The notes beneath the pieces were generated by a model, which worked only from the letters and a program-made list of their open reading frames with translations, had not been told where the DNA came from and made no database searches. The position numbers and the translations under genes are program-made. Of a stretch of 41,485 nucleotides of DNA, positions 7,832 to 16,767 are shown piece by piece. Position 1 is the first letter of the stretch. Every line of letters begins with the position of its first letter. Source of the stretch: Faecalicoccus sp. (lineage in GTDB: Bacteria > Bacillota_I > Bacilli_A > Erysipelotrichales > Erysipelotrichaceae); NCBI GenBank assembly GCA_017941505.1, contig JAGAWH010000064.1:1-41485 (forward strand), given 5' to 3'.

Positions 7832-10300
7832 TTATATCCCTGAAGTTTCAATCTGGACGTTCTTTTCAATAAAACTTTGTGCATCTTCAATAAAAGATGC
7901 ATCATCAAACAAGGTCAGATATCCCTGTAAAGATTCGGCCTTCGATCGAAGCAGGCGGGATCTTCTATCTACATAAATGCGGCACTTATAACGGGAGTTA
8001 TTGGCTTCCTGAATCATATTGGCTCCGCTGGAATTACCATCCATCGCAACTAATATCGCCACTCTTCTTTTAAAGATTTCATAGGCAAAGCTTTTATAAA
8101 CACCCATTGGTGAAGTTTCAATGGAAACTCGGATATTGACTCCTGCCTTTAAAAGCCGTTTTTTCTGCGTTTTCGTGATAACCGCAGGTACAAAAGCGTA
8201 AATCTCAAATCCTTTTTTATTGTTCTCGATTAAATACTTTTCATATCCCTGAACCGTATGGCCGACCACAAAGAATACTTTTGCGGGATCAAGCCTATCC
8301 AGCAGGGCATCGATGATCTTGATATCTTCCGGCTTTAAACGGGTATGATGGGTATCACTGTTAAAACTTCCTCCCATTAATACAACCGGAATTTTTTCTA
8401 ACGGCATTTGTGAAATATGTTCTTTTAGAACCATTTCACTCTCTAAAAGTCCTGTATGATCAGAGCGTATGCGGGAATGCGCATCATCCATCCGCTTAGA
8501 AAGAATCTCTTCCAAAGAAGCGTCTTTCATCAACGCTTCCATCTGCTCATTTTTCGTATCAAAGGCTTTCAAGCTGATCGATAAGACCTTATCCTCCGCC
8601 TTGCGCATGGCAATAAATTCTTCGTATGTCAAATTCAGAAGTTTGTCTAAAGAGAGCTGTTCATCGATGGAATCGGTACCGTAAAGAGCGCCTCCATCCG
8701 TTCCCTGCACACAGGAAATGCCTTTTTTAATATATTGACGTAAAGGATGTTTATCCAACATGCTTAAATTATTTAAACGAACATTGGATGTAATCTGAAA
8801 CTCCAATACGACATGATTTTCCAGAATGTCATGAATTAATTCCCGGCCTTTTTTAGATCGTAGATTAGCTGTATACAAACCATGTCCGATACGCATATAC
8901 GGCATGTTCTGCCCTGCGTCTAAGGAATCCTTTACACATTGAATACTGTTGTATACATTATCACGCAGGCTGTCATTTTCACCGGCATGAATGCGCACCA
9001 CAAATGTCGGATCATTACGGGCAATGCGGACAATTTCCCGGATGACCGGTTTTAAATCGTTGATGTCATTGATTTCTTCACCCACGATATCGCATCCTGC
9101 CACATAGGGATCAATGGATACGGCTTCCAGCACTTCCAAATTTTCACGGAAGTAGTCGCCGGTCACAATCTGGTCTTTGACAATCGTCAAAGGAATACGG
9201 CGAAGCGCTGCCAAAAAGCGAATACGCACTCCGGTTTCTTCGAAAATCGCCGGCATAATCTCATGAACCTGCTTCAACATCTGAATCGATTCTACCTTTT
9301 TAACCAAGGTTGTATCGGATATTTCGGCATATTCCACACCCTTATCACGGAAGCTTCGAGCGATCCATAAAAGCTTATTTTGAAAGAGCGTCATATTTTT
9401 ATAGGAATCATTTTGATGATCGGTTTTCATTCTCTGCACAGCACGGACAATATCCCTGTCAGGAATATCTGTCACATTGTGCAGTTCCATCTTTTCCGGA
9501 TATTCTTTTCCTTTACAGAAAACATAGCGGTATAAATATACCTTTTCCAAATTGGTAAATACCGCCTGTCCATCCTTTCGAATGGTAAGAGAAGCACGAA
9601 TTTTCCGAATATTGTATTCGGCATTTTCCAAATTATTTAAAATCAAATCCGCAAAGTTAATAAAAGTATTGTCATCGATTTTTCGGACTAGATATTTACC
9701 TGTCAGATGGGAATCTTTATATTGTTCACTGACTTGATTGCGCTTTTCAATTAACCCTTCCCATTGTGCTTCGCTGCAATGAAGGCCTAACTTCTTTATA
9801 TAATAGAGTGGATATTCAATTTGATGAAATATACCCAATGCGATCAAAATATCCGGAGATAGATTGGCATTCATATGGGTATGTAGGTCAGTTTTAAATT
9901 TACATTCATTGAGTATATATGTCTTAACGATTGACTTTTTAAAAGGAATCCGATAATCCTTGGTCTGTGACATCAATGTCTTGGAGATAGCCGGAATAGA
10001 AGCTTTCTTTTCAATGGTTCCATCCGGATAAATATTGGCAACCTTCGTATCTCTTAATCGGAATACATACAGCTTTTGATTATCGCCGGTTATGTAACAC
10101 GGAACATCTCCTTTAATAATTTTCATGCCTTGGTCATCATATTCAATATCCAGATCGCAGATTTTGGCTAGATTGGTTATCAAATTGCCTGTCTTATGAT
10201 TCGGTGTCTGCAGAACATAGGACATTCTATCTTGATCTGTATATAAATTTACGATAATATCTTTTTCTTTATCTAAATAAAAACATCCAAAATAGTTCAT
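7832..10300 (-). CDS. adenosine-deaminase-like amidohydrolase with C-terminal SLOG/Rossmann-like domain
   Basis: An 822-residue protein, more than twice the length of a normal adenosine deaminase. About 130 N-terminal residues are unassigned. The deaminase region (about 135-560) shows LHTH (H140, H142), RIHAGE (H438, E441), RIGHG, a TSN motif (about 504-506) and GTDGG (D535), matching the zinc ligands and substrate motifs of the ADA/AMP-deaminase superfamily; the second Asp of the usual TDDP is Gly. From about 636, VVLMGGSFN, FFVVGHTVQGYE and later AILVAMDGNSSGA look like a nucleotide-binding SLOG/LOG-type domain. Likely role: hydrolytic deamination of a nucleoside or nucleotide with a sensor module (inference). 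The ATG at 10300 is chosen for its 7-nt distance from AGGAG. Confidence 0.65.
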   Translation of the reverse strand: MNYFGCFYLDKEKDIIVNLYTDQDRMSYVLQTPNHKTGNLITNLAKICDLDIEYDDQGMKIIKGDVPCYITGDNQKLYVFRLRDTKVANIYPDGTIEKKASIPAISKTLMSQTKDYRIPFKKSIVKTYILNECKFKTDLHTHMNANLSPDILIALGIFHQIEYPLYYIKKLGLHCSEAQWEGLIEKRNQVSEQYKDSHLTGKYLVRKIDDNTFINFADLILNNLENAEYNIRKIRASLTIRKDGQAVFTNLEKVYLYRYVFCKGKEYPEKMELHNVTDIPDRDIVRAVQRMKTDHQNDSYKNMTLFQNKLLWIARSFRDKGVEYAEISDTTLVKKVESIQMLKQVHEIMPAIFEETGVRIRFLAALRRIPLTIVKDQIVTGDYFRENLEVLEAVSIDPYVAGCDIVGEEINDINDLKPVIREIVRIARNDPTFVVRIHAGENDSLRDNVYNSIQCVKDSLDAGQNMPYMRIGHGLYTANLRSKKGRELIHDILENHVVLEFQITSNVRLNNLSMLDKHPLRQYIKKGISCVQGTDGGALYGTDSIDEQLSLDKLLNLTYEEFIAMRKAEDKVLSISLKAFDTKNEQMEALMKDASLEEILSKRMDDAHSRIRSDHTGLLESEMVLKEHISQMPLEKIPVVLMGGSFNSDTHHTRLKPEDIKIIDALLDRLDPAKVFFVVGHTVQGYEKYLIENNKKGFEIYAFVPAVITKTQKKRLLKAGVNIRVSIETSPMGVYKSFAYEIFKRRVAILVAMDGNSSGANMIQEANNSRYKCRIYVDRRSRLLRSKAESLQGYLTLFDDASFIEDAQSFIEKNVQIETSGI

Positions 10301-10408
10301 ATCCATTCTCCTAACATTCCCTTTTTCTTTTTTTCAAGTTATGATAACACAGGATAACAAAAAAGCCATTCTTTTCAATTAGTATAGTAAAAAACTTGGA
10401 GGTATGCC

Positions 10409-11539
10409 ATGAAAGAATTATTCTATCAGGACGCATATATGCGCGAATTTGATGCGACGGTAATATCCTGTACTCCTTATAAGAAACAATACCAGGTCAT
10501 TCTTGATCGAACCGCATTTTATCCGGAAGGGGGAGGCCAGCCTTCGGATATCGGATATTTAAATGATGTGAAAGTATTATCTGTCCACCGAAAGGATGAA
10601 ATTGTTCACTATACAGATAAGCCGCTGGCAGAAGGTGAAAAAGTTCATGGTGTGATTGATTGGGATTTCCGCTTTCAAAATATGCAGGAGCACTCCGGCG
10701 AGCATTTATTCTCCGGCTTAGTCCACAGACAGTTTGGATATGATAATGTCGGCTTTCATATGTCGGGTGTGATCACCATTGATTTTAACGGTCCCTTAAC
10801 ATGGGAGGATATCCACCGATTGGAAAAGAAGGCAAACGAGATTGTTTATGAAAACCGTCCGGTTCAAATTTATTATCCGGATGATAAAGAATTAGAGACA
10901 TTGGATTACCGTTCTAAAAAAGAGTTAACCGGTGACATACGTATTGTGGAGATTGAGGATGTGGATATCTGTGCCTGCTGCGGAACGCATGTGAAAACGA
11001 CCGGAGAAATCGGAATCATTAAAATTATTTCTTTAATGAATTATAAACAGGGTGTACGTTTAGAACTGCTCTGCGGAAAAAAAGCGTATTTAGATTATGT
11101 TTCCAAACATGATCAAAACCGTTCCATTTCCCAGACATTAAAAGCGAAACCAAATAAAACAGCTGCTGCAGTAACCCAGTTATTTGAAAAAGGATTGGAA
11201 AAAGATAAAGAGCTTTCTAAGATTTATCATCAATATTATGAATTAAAGACCGAGACACTCCATGATGAACCATTGGTGATCTTTGAACAGAAAGATTGGT
11301 CAAATTTCCATATCAAACAGTTCTGTGATTATATGGTTGATCACCATAAGGCAAAGATCTGCTGCGTATATTCCAATTCCTTTTATATGATTGAATCCAA
11401 AGAAATTGATTTAAAGCCGTATCAAAACAAAATTCGCGAAGCTCTTCAATCCAAAGGTGGAGGCAATTCTGTTATTCAACAGGGTCAATATACCGTAGAT
11501 ATCGATAAGGTGCCTTCCCTGCTTAAAGAAATATTCTAA
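10409..11539 (+). CDS. alaX: alanyl-tRNA editing protein AlaX, long form
   Basis: A free-standing editing protein that deacylates Ser- or Gly-charged tRNA(Ala). The 376-residue protein matches AlaX-L. The N-terminal beta-barrel carries FYPEGGGQP (about residues 37-45), the zinc motif HSGEH (about 95-99) and CCGTH (about 192-196). A C-terminal region ends with SKGGGNS, reminiscent of the DHHA1 glycine motif of AlaRS. ATG 10409 follows GGAGG. It diverges from the deaminase-like operon and ends at a hairpin shared with the opposing DUF975 gene. Confident. Confidence 0.93.
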   Translation: MKELFYQDAYMREFDATVISCTPYKKQYQVILDRTAFYPEGGGQPSDIGYLNDVKVLSVHRKDEIVHYTDKPLAEGEKVHGVIDWDFRFQNMQEHSGEHLFSGLVHRQFGYDNVGFHMSGVITIDFNGPLTWEDIHRLEKKANEIVYENRPVQIYYPDDKELETLDYRSKKELTGDIRIVEIEDVDICACCGTHVKTTGEIGIIKIISLMNYKQGVRLELLCGKKAYLDYVSKHDQNRSISQTLKAKPNKTAAAVTQLFEKGLEKDKELSKIYHQYYELKTETLHDEPLVIFEQKDWSNFHIKQFCDYMVDHHKAKICCVYSNSFYMIESKEIDLKPYQNKIREALQSKGGGNSVIQQGQYTVDIDKVPSLLKEIF

Positions 11540-11542
11540 AAG

Positions 11543-11568
11543 AAAAACGCCATCTCTGGCGTTTTTTT
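11543..11568. terminator. bidirectional terminator after alaX
   Basis: AAAAACGCCA (11543-11552) pairs with TGGCGTTTTT (11557-11566) around TCTC, followed by T residues on the plus strand and flanked by A residues that give T on the minus strand. It serves converging genes. Confidence 0.88.
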
Positions 11569-12208
11569 ATGCTCGATTGCGTAGTTCTTTGTAAAGCTCG
11601 GCATCAGAGGCATAACGGTAAGGATTACCATAAAGAATACCGGCAAGGCCCAGTGTAACTGCAGCTAGTAAATACCATCCGATAAAGGAAAGGTCGAACA
11701 TGAAAGCTTCCATTTTATATCCATTCATCATAGCACTAGAACGATTGAGTGCCTCTCTTGGACTGATATCCGGATTTTCAGCTAAAATATACGGTACCAT
11801 GCGGTAAGAATAAGCTTTCATAATACCCGGGATAACCAATAATATCGACCATAACGCGATAAATAAATCCCTTAAGAAATACGTAAGAATTCCGTTAAAG
11901 AAGCTTTGCGTATATCCGCGCGCTAACTCATTGAGTGATGCCGGTCGATCTGAATTTTTTAAGAAGAAGCCTTTTCCTCCGGTTTCCAATGGTTTCAACA
12001 ATAGATAACCAATGATAGAAATACCACCTACCAAAGCTGCAGCAGCTGTCTCAACTGTCGATTGGTCACCGCTTTGTACGCTGTAGGTGCTGTAGGACAT
12101 AATACCTGTAACAGCCACTGTCAAAACGATCGAAGCGCATACACATGGCCAATAGTTATTTCGAAACGCATTTTTTCCTTTTAATTTAAGTTCTTGTCTG
12201 TTAATCAT
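11567..12208 (-). CDS. DUF975 family integral membrane protein
   Basis: A 213-residue protein with the DUF975 opening (RQELKLKGKNAFRNNYWPCV). Hydrophobic segments lie at about residues 22-42, 56-72, 105-130 and 165-192, separated by the conserved-looking cytoplasmic segment ENPDISPREALNRSSAMMNGYK. Members are polytopic membrane proteins of unknown function, common in Bacillota. GGAGG precedes the ATG at 12208. It is monocistronic, converging on alaX and diverging from the Cof-type HAD gene. The family call is good; function is unknown. Confidence 0.88.
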   Translation of the reverse strand: MINRQELKLKGKNAFRNNYWPCVCASIVLTVAVTGIMSYSTYSVQSGDQSTVETAAAALVGGISIIGYLLLKPLETGGKGFFLKNSDRPASLNELARGYTQSFFNGILTYFLRDLFIALWSILLVIPGIMKAYSYRMVPYILAENPDISPREALNRSSAMMNGYKMEAFMFDLSFIGWYLLAAVTLGLAGILYGNPYRYASDAELYKELRNRA

Positions 12209-12371
12209 TTTTTTCTTCCCTCCGTAAACAATCTATCATAAATTCTTTTCTGTTTACGGGGATAAGATAGTCCTTTATTTGTCACACAAATGTCACACTG
12301 AAAAAAATAATTATATTTATTATTCTTAATATTCTTGTTAGAATAGTTAGGTATGACAAAGGAGAATTTTT

Positions 12372-13220
12372 ATGTTGGAAAAAATATCCGTTTTTGCGGC
12401 AGATATCGATGGTACGCTTGCGATTAAAGGCGGCGATTTAATGCCTAAGACAAGAGCTGCCATGCAGAAATTTCATGATGAAGGTGTTTTGGTTGGGATT
12501 GCCTCCGGCAGACCTATGGATAAAAATACAATCGGAAAAGCTAAGGATTGGAATTTAGGTTTTGAATTCGATTTTGCGATTGGTATGAACGGCGGCGATT
12601 TATGGACCAAAGGCAGAGATGAAATTGAACATTTCTATCAGCTTCCTGTCGACAGCATCCGCCAGATTGTGGAATTTTTAATGCCATATGACTGTAATAT
12701 CATCATTTATGAAAGAGCTTATGAAATGATCCGGGCAAAACGGATGGATGCCTTTTTAAGAGATTCTCAGAAAAGAAATCGTTCGCATGTGGAAATCGGC
12801 GACATTGATTTTCTCTGTGCCAACCCGACCGGTAAGATCGAAGTGCATTGCCTGCCGGAATTAGAGGATGAAATCCTTGCCAAGGCAGCAGCATTTGGGG
12901 ATGTTGACTGGCATACGGTCATTACGTTTCGTACCGATGACCATGTGACCATTGAATTCCAGGATAAACGCGTCAACAAAGGATTGGCTTTGGAAAATTA
13001 TGCCAAAGAAGTAAATATCCCACTCGATGAAGTCATTGCGTTTGGTGATTTGGATAATGATATCGGTTTATTAGAAAAAGCCGGATGGGGTGTATGCCTT
13101 ATCAACGGTTCGGATGCGACCAAGGCCGTGGCCCAGGATATCACAGAATATGATGTTTGGAGTGACGGTGTAGGCCGTTATTTAGAAAAAAATTGGTTTA
13201 AAACTACATTAACAGAATAA
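12372..13220 (+). CDS. HAD-IIB (Cof-type) phosphatase
   Basis: A 282-residue hydrolase with motif I DIDGTL (about residues 11-16), motif II SGRP (about 45-48), a C2 cap in the middle, a lysine near KVEVH-like KIEVH, and motif IV AFGDLDND (about 222-229). Cof-type enzymes dephosphorylate sugar phosphates, FMN or pyridoxal phosphate; which one is not evident. The start follows AAAGGAG at 7 nt. The coding end lies inside the left arm of a long hairpin shared with the gene opposite. Confidence 0.92.
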   Translation: MLEKISVFAADIDGTLAIKGGDLMPKTRAAMQKFHDEGVLVGIASGRPMDKNTIGKAKDWNLGFEFDFAIGMNGGDLWTKGRDEIEHFYQLPVDSIRQIVEFLMPYDCNIIIYERAYEMIRAKRMDAFLRDSQKRNRSHVEIGDIDFLCANPTGKIEVHCLPELEDEILAKAAAFGDVDWHTVITFRTDDHVTIEFQDKRVNKGLALENYAKEVNIPLDEVIAFGDLDNDIGLLEKAGWGVCLINGSDATKAVAQDITEYDVWSDGVGRYLEKNWFKTTLTE

Positions 13221-13250
13221 AAGGAGCAATTTTTGCTCCTTTTATTCTGT
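13212..13250. terminator. bidirectional terminator with 17-bp stem
   Basis: Positions 13212-13228 are perfectly complementary to 13234-13250 around a 5-nt loop (core AAAAGGAGCA / TGCTCCTTTT). The stop codons of both converging genes fall inside the stem. Confidence 0.88.
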
Positions 13251-14261
13251 ATGCATCGTTTGATAAGCTTCAATTCTTGTCTTCACATTTTCCTGTAGGT
13301 TTCTAAAGAAGAATTGATAATCATAAATATGATATGCACCTTCCGGAAGCTGTTCCAGTACAGCCGGATAATCTTTTGGCTCAATATCGACAACCTTTAA
13401 AGCTCTGCGTTCCATATCAATATAACAGCCGCATAACTCCGGTATCTCCTTTTCAATATCACCGCTGTAGGTTGTAAAGCAGGCACCTTTATTTAACGTT
13501 TTATCGGCCACAGTGGAATCGGTTTTCCAGTTGAGTGGATTGATCATTACTGCTTTGGTATCTTTTGGAATGATAAAGGAATCTACAACTGCTTCTGCCT
13601 CGCATTCAAAGCTGATGACTACACCGATATCATCTTCGGACTGGGCCGGTTTGATCTGCGGATACTTTTCAATCATTTCTTCTGTACATGGCCAGCCGAT
13701 CGCATATACCGCAACTAACTGATCATAAAGATCTTCATCCCCGAAATACTCTTCTAATAATCGGTAGCACATATCCGCTCCCTGAGAAAAGCCTGCCAAT
13801 ACAATCGGACGTCCATTATTCTCATTTTCCAAATAATATCTAAAAGCAGCTGAAACATCTGCATATGCGATTTGAAGATATTTTTCTCTTTCTGCCGGTT
13901 TTAATACATAAGTTCCAAGGGCAATCTGCTGATAGAACGGTGCAAACATCCGTGTGTTCTCTTCATAGATTCCCCTCTCCATATTCAAAGCTCCCACAAA
14001 GTTATCCTTTGTATACTTATCATCAAGCTTCATATTGTATTCATCGTTTACATCCACGGTCGGACAAATCAGAAACAGATCGACATCTTTATTCTCTCCG
14101 ATCCCATAATAAGCCCAATTTTCTTTATCGGAATAATCCGTTGATGCCTGTTCAACAATAACGGATGGTTCTGTGGGTGGATTATTCTGGGAAAAGGCAT
14201 AAATCCCAAAGCCAGCCAATATTGCACAAAGAAGTACAATCAGCGCCTTTTTATTCTTCAT
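13242..14261 (-). CDS. DUF3089 family alpha/beta-hydrolase-like protein, membrane-anchored or secreted
   Basis: A 339-residue protein with an N-terminal hydrophobic segment (about residues 5-24) that is a signal anchor or signal peptide; no lipobox Cys is present. The body matches DUF3089: DVDLFLICPTVDV (about 58-70), a YADVSAAFRYYL helix, and the nucleophile elbow GFSQGAD (about 158-164), i.e. Gly-x-Ser-x-Gly. A lipase/esterase-type serine hydrolase is therefore likely, but the substrate is unknown. AAAGGAG precedes the ATG. It follows a small orphan gene by 17 nt on the same strand. Confidence 0.85.
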   Translation of the reverse strand: MKNKKALIVLLCAILAGFGIYAFSQNNPPTEPSVIVEQASTDYSDKENWAYYGIGENKDVDLFLICPTVDVNDEYNMKLDDKYTKDNFVGALNMERGIYEENTRMFAPFYQQIALGTYVLKPAEREKYLQIAYADVSAAFRYYLENENNGRPIVLAGFSQGADMCYRLLEEYFGDEDLYDQLVAVYAIGWPCTEEMIEKYPQIKPAQSEDDIGVVISFECEAEAVVDSFIIPKDTKAVMINPLNWKTDSTVADKTLNKGACFTTYSGDIEKEIPELCGCYIDMERRALKVVDIEPKDYPAVLEQLPEGAYHIYDYQFFFRNLQENVKTRIEAYQTMHTE

Positions 14262-14278
14262 ATCCTACACACTCCTTT

Positions 14279-14590
14279 TTATTTAACAGAAGGAAACATC
14301 CATAGAATATAATAACAAAATCGCCGGAACATGGTATCCCCTTTATCTTCTAAATCGATGGTTTGGGCATGCGACTTGATATAATCCCAATGGATATGGT
14401 GTTTCTCTAACCAAAGGGCAAAATAATAGGCTGCCGCATGAAAATAGATCTCCCTTGCGATTTGTTTGCGAGTCATATTTCGAATATATCCTTTGGATAA
14501 AATACGTTTACTTTCCTTTAGACATTGGCGTTTGGACAATAATTCTTTTCGAACCGGAAAAGAATGGGATATTGCATTTTTCATAATCAT
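14279..14590 (-). CDS. small hypothetical protein, 103 residues
   Basis: I do not recognise a named family. The protein is basic at the N terminus. It then shows a helical segment REIYFHAAAYYFALWLEKHHI (about residues 46-66) and an acidic-aromatic tail IDLEDKGDTMFRRF before FCYYILWMF. It has no signal peptide. It lies 17 nt upstream of the DUF3089 gene on the same strand, so the pair may be cotranscribed. There is no clear ribosome binding site before either ATG (codons 1 and 3), so the start is uncertain. Compositional quality suggests it is real. Confidence 0.6.
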   Translation of the reverse strand: MIMKNAISHSFPVRKELLSKRQCLKESKRILSKGYIRNMTRKQIAREIYFHAAAYYFALWLEKHHIHWDYIKSHAQTIDLEDKGDTMFRRFCYYILWMFPSVK

Positions 14591-14625
14591 ATTTTAACAG
14601 AAATCTGTATCACTTATCCGGTTAG

Positions 14626-14641
14626 CTTAAGCTTACTTAAG
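14626..14641. promoter_or_regulatory. inverted/direct repeat upstream of the enoate reductase promoter
   Basis: CTTAAG (14626-14631), CTTA (14632-14635), CTTAAG (14636-14641): two copies of a 6-bp palindrome 10 bp apart, about 15 bp upstream of the predicted -35 box. The position would suit an activator site. No regulator is identified. Confidence 0.35.
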
Positions 14642-14655
14642 ATGTCATATTTTGT

Positions 14656-14684
14656 TTGTAACCACTTTATGTTGGATAGATAAT
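14656..14684 (+). promoter_or_regulatory. predicted sigma-A promoter of the enoate reductase gene
   Basis: TTGTAA (14656-14661) and GATAAT (14679-14684) with 17 bp between, about 40 bp ahead of the start codon. Confidence 0.5.
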
Positions 14685-14722
14685 ATATGTAGTAAACAAC
14701 ATTTTATAGAAAGGAGCAAGGT

Positions 14723-16729
14723 ATGGAAAACAAATATAAAGCGTTATTTACACCTTTTACTATCGGGAACATCGAAGTCAAAAATCATATTATGATGAGC
14801 CCTATGCTTCCGCTTGGCTGGTTGGATGAAGATAAGAATCTAACCGAAGACACGATTGCGTATTATACGGAACGCGCTAAAGGCGGCGTTGGTGCCATCT
14901 TTGTAGGCGCTTCTTTCCCTGCATGCGGATTAGAGAAAACTGATTTTACCCGTCCGCCGTTCGCCAAACCAAATACGTTCTTAGTCCAGACACGTAAATT
15001 GGTTGAAAGCTGTCACCGCTATAACTGCAAACTATTCTTCCAAATTCAGTTGGGATCCGGTCGTACCGCGGTTCCTGCCTTCCAGGAAAACCAGCCGGTT
15101 GCCCCTTCCCCGGTTGCCAATCGTTATGATCCTTCTGTAATGTGCCGTGCCATGACTACCGAAGAAGTATATACACTCATTGATGCATCCATTCAGGCCG
15201 GTATCATGGCTTATCAAGCCGGATGTGACGGCATCAATATCAACGGTATTAAAGGCGGATATTTAGGTGACCAGTTTGCGATTCCGGCATTTAATCAGCG
15301 TACGGATGAATTTGGCGGAAGTATTGATGGAAGAATCAAGATTCTTGTTGATATCGTTAAGGGAATCAAAGCCCAGACAGGTCCGAATTTTGTCGTAACA
15401 ACACGTCTTGGTACCAAATCGCATATGAAAGCAGAAAGAGTGGGAGCCCTTCCTGGAGAGGAATATGAAGAATTCGGACGTGATATGGAAGAAAGCTTGA
15501 TCATTGGTAAAAAGCTCGAAGAAGCCGGTTATGATGGCATCTTGTTTGGAACCGGTACCTATGATTCCATCTATTGGTTGTATCCACCAATGTATATGCC
15601 GGATGGCTGTTATATTGATGAAGCATATGAGCTCAAAAAAGCGATTAATATCCCTGTAATTGTTCCGGGTAAATTATCCGATCCAGATATGGCTGAAAAG
15701 GCCTTAGAAGAAGGAAAGATCTCCTGTCATTCCATGGCCCGTGGACTTGTAGCCGATCCATATTGGCCTGCGAAAGTAAAATCCGGACATCCGGAAGAAA
15801 TCCGACCGTGTATCTATTGTGATAACGGCTGTATCGGACGTGTCTTATCCGGCATGCCGATGCAGTGTGCGGTAAACCCGGATGCCTTTGCGGAGCGCTA
15901 CCAGCACCAAAAATACGCAAAGGTAGACAACCCGAAAAAGATTGCGATTATCGGCGGCGGTATCGCCGGTATGGAAGCTGCCAGAGTGGCGGCAACACGC
16001 GGTCATAAAGTAACAATCTATGAAAAAGGCAGTCAGTTAGGTGGATTGATCCTTCCTTCCATGATTCCTGATTTCAAGAATCACGACAGAGACTTACTCA
16101 ATTGGTTTAAATTACAGCTGAAGAAATTAAACGTAGAAATTCAATATAATACAGCAGTTACCGCGGATGATGTCTATAAGCTGGATGCCGATGAAATTAT
16201 TGTGGCCACCGGTTCTACTGCCAAAACGCTGCCGGGAGCAGATGGCAAAAATGTGATGAGCGCCATTGATGCTTTAGAACATCCGGAAAAAGTCGGAAAT
16301 AATGTAGTTGTGATCGGCGGAGGACAGGTAGGAACGGAAACCGCCATCTGGTTAAAGGATCAGGGCAAAGAAAATATTTCCATTATCGAAGCCCGCAATG
16401 ATCTTGTCCTAACGACAGCCGATCCGATTCCTCAAATGTGCCATGATATGTTGAATGAATTGGTGATTTATAAGAAAATCGATAAATATCTGAACGCCAA
16501 AGTAACAGAGGTAAATGAAAATACCGTTAAGGCCGATACTCCGGATGGAGAAATCGAACTTCAAGCAGATACTGTCATCATCTCGATTGGATTTAAGCCA
16601 AATGCGAATCTCTATCATGAAATTGTTGCAGCGACCGATAAAAATGTATATTTGATCGGAGACGCAAAACAACCTGCCACAATCATGACAGCTATTCGTG
16701 ATGGTTCTGCCATCGGTGCTCTTGTATAA
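14723..16729 (+). CDS. 2-enoate reductase / BaiCD-FldZ-type flavin-iron-sulfur oxidoreductase
   Basis: A 668-residue NADH-dependent flavoenzyme that reduces an activated C=C bond. Residues about 1-350 form an old-yellow-enzyme TIM barrel binding FMN (LFTPFTIGNIEVKNHIMMSP at the start, later MARGLVADPYWPAKV). The 4Fe-4S motif is C363-x2-C366-x3-C370-x11-C382. A FAD/NAD(P) Rossmann pair follows, with IGGGIAGMEAA near 410 and VIGGGQVGTE near 530. Length and domain order fit 2-enoate reductases (cinnamate reductase FldZ, bile-acid BaiCD/BaiH, dienoyl-CoA reductase). The nearby aryl-pyruvate genes favour an unsaturated aryl or acyl acid as substrate (inference). The start follows AAAGGAG. Confidence 0.88.
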   Translation: MENKYKALFTPFTIGNIEVKNHIMMSPMLPLGWLDEDKNLTEDTIAYYTERAKGGVGAIFVGASFPACGLEKTDFTRPPFAKPNTFLVQTRKLVESCHRYNCKLFFQIQLGSGRTAVPAFQENQPVAPSPVANRYDPSVMCRAMTTEEVYTLIDASIQAGIMAYQAGCDGININGIKGGYLGDQFAIPAFNQRTDEFGGSIDGRIKILVDIVKGIKAQTGPNFVVTTRLGTKSHMKAERVGALPGEEYEEFGRDMEESLIIGKKLEEAGYDGILFGTGTYDSIYWLYPPMYMPDGCYIDEAYELKKAINIPVIVPGKLSDPDMAEKALEEGKISCHSMARGLVADPYWPAKVKSGHPEEIRPCIYCDNGCIGRVLSGMPMQCAVNPDAFAERYQHQKYAKVDNPKKIAIIGGGIAGMEAARVAATRGHKVTIYEKGSQLGGLILPSMIPDFKNHDRDLLNWFKLQLKKLNVEIQYNTAVTADDVYKLDADEIIVATGSTAKTLPGADGKNVMSAIDALEHPEKVGNNVVVIGGGQVGTETAIWLKDQGKENISIIEARNDLVLTTADPIPQMCHDMLNELVIYKKIDKYLNAKVTEVNENTVKADTPDGEIELQADTVIISIGFKPNANLYHEIVAATDKNVYLIGDAKQPATIMTAIRDGSAIGALV

Positions 16730-16739
16730 TAGTCACACA

Positions 16740-16766
16740 AAAAGACGGCCGAATCGGCCGTCTTTT
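16740..16766. terminator. bidirectional terminator
   Basis: AAAAGACGGCC (16740-16750) pairs with GGCCGTCTTTT (16756-16766), with an almost closed loop and T residues following. It lies between the converging enoate reductase and beta-helix lipoprotein genes. Confidence 0.88.
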
Positions 16767-16767
16767 A

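Noticed and set aside
5777..10300. RADAR anti-phage system (RdrA/RdrB), because of the large deaminase-like protein
   Set aside because: There is no RdrA-type ATPase next to it, and the C-terminal Rossmann-like domain and ROK-like partner do not fit the known system.
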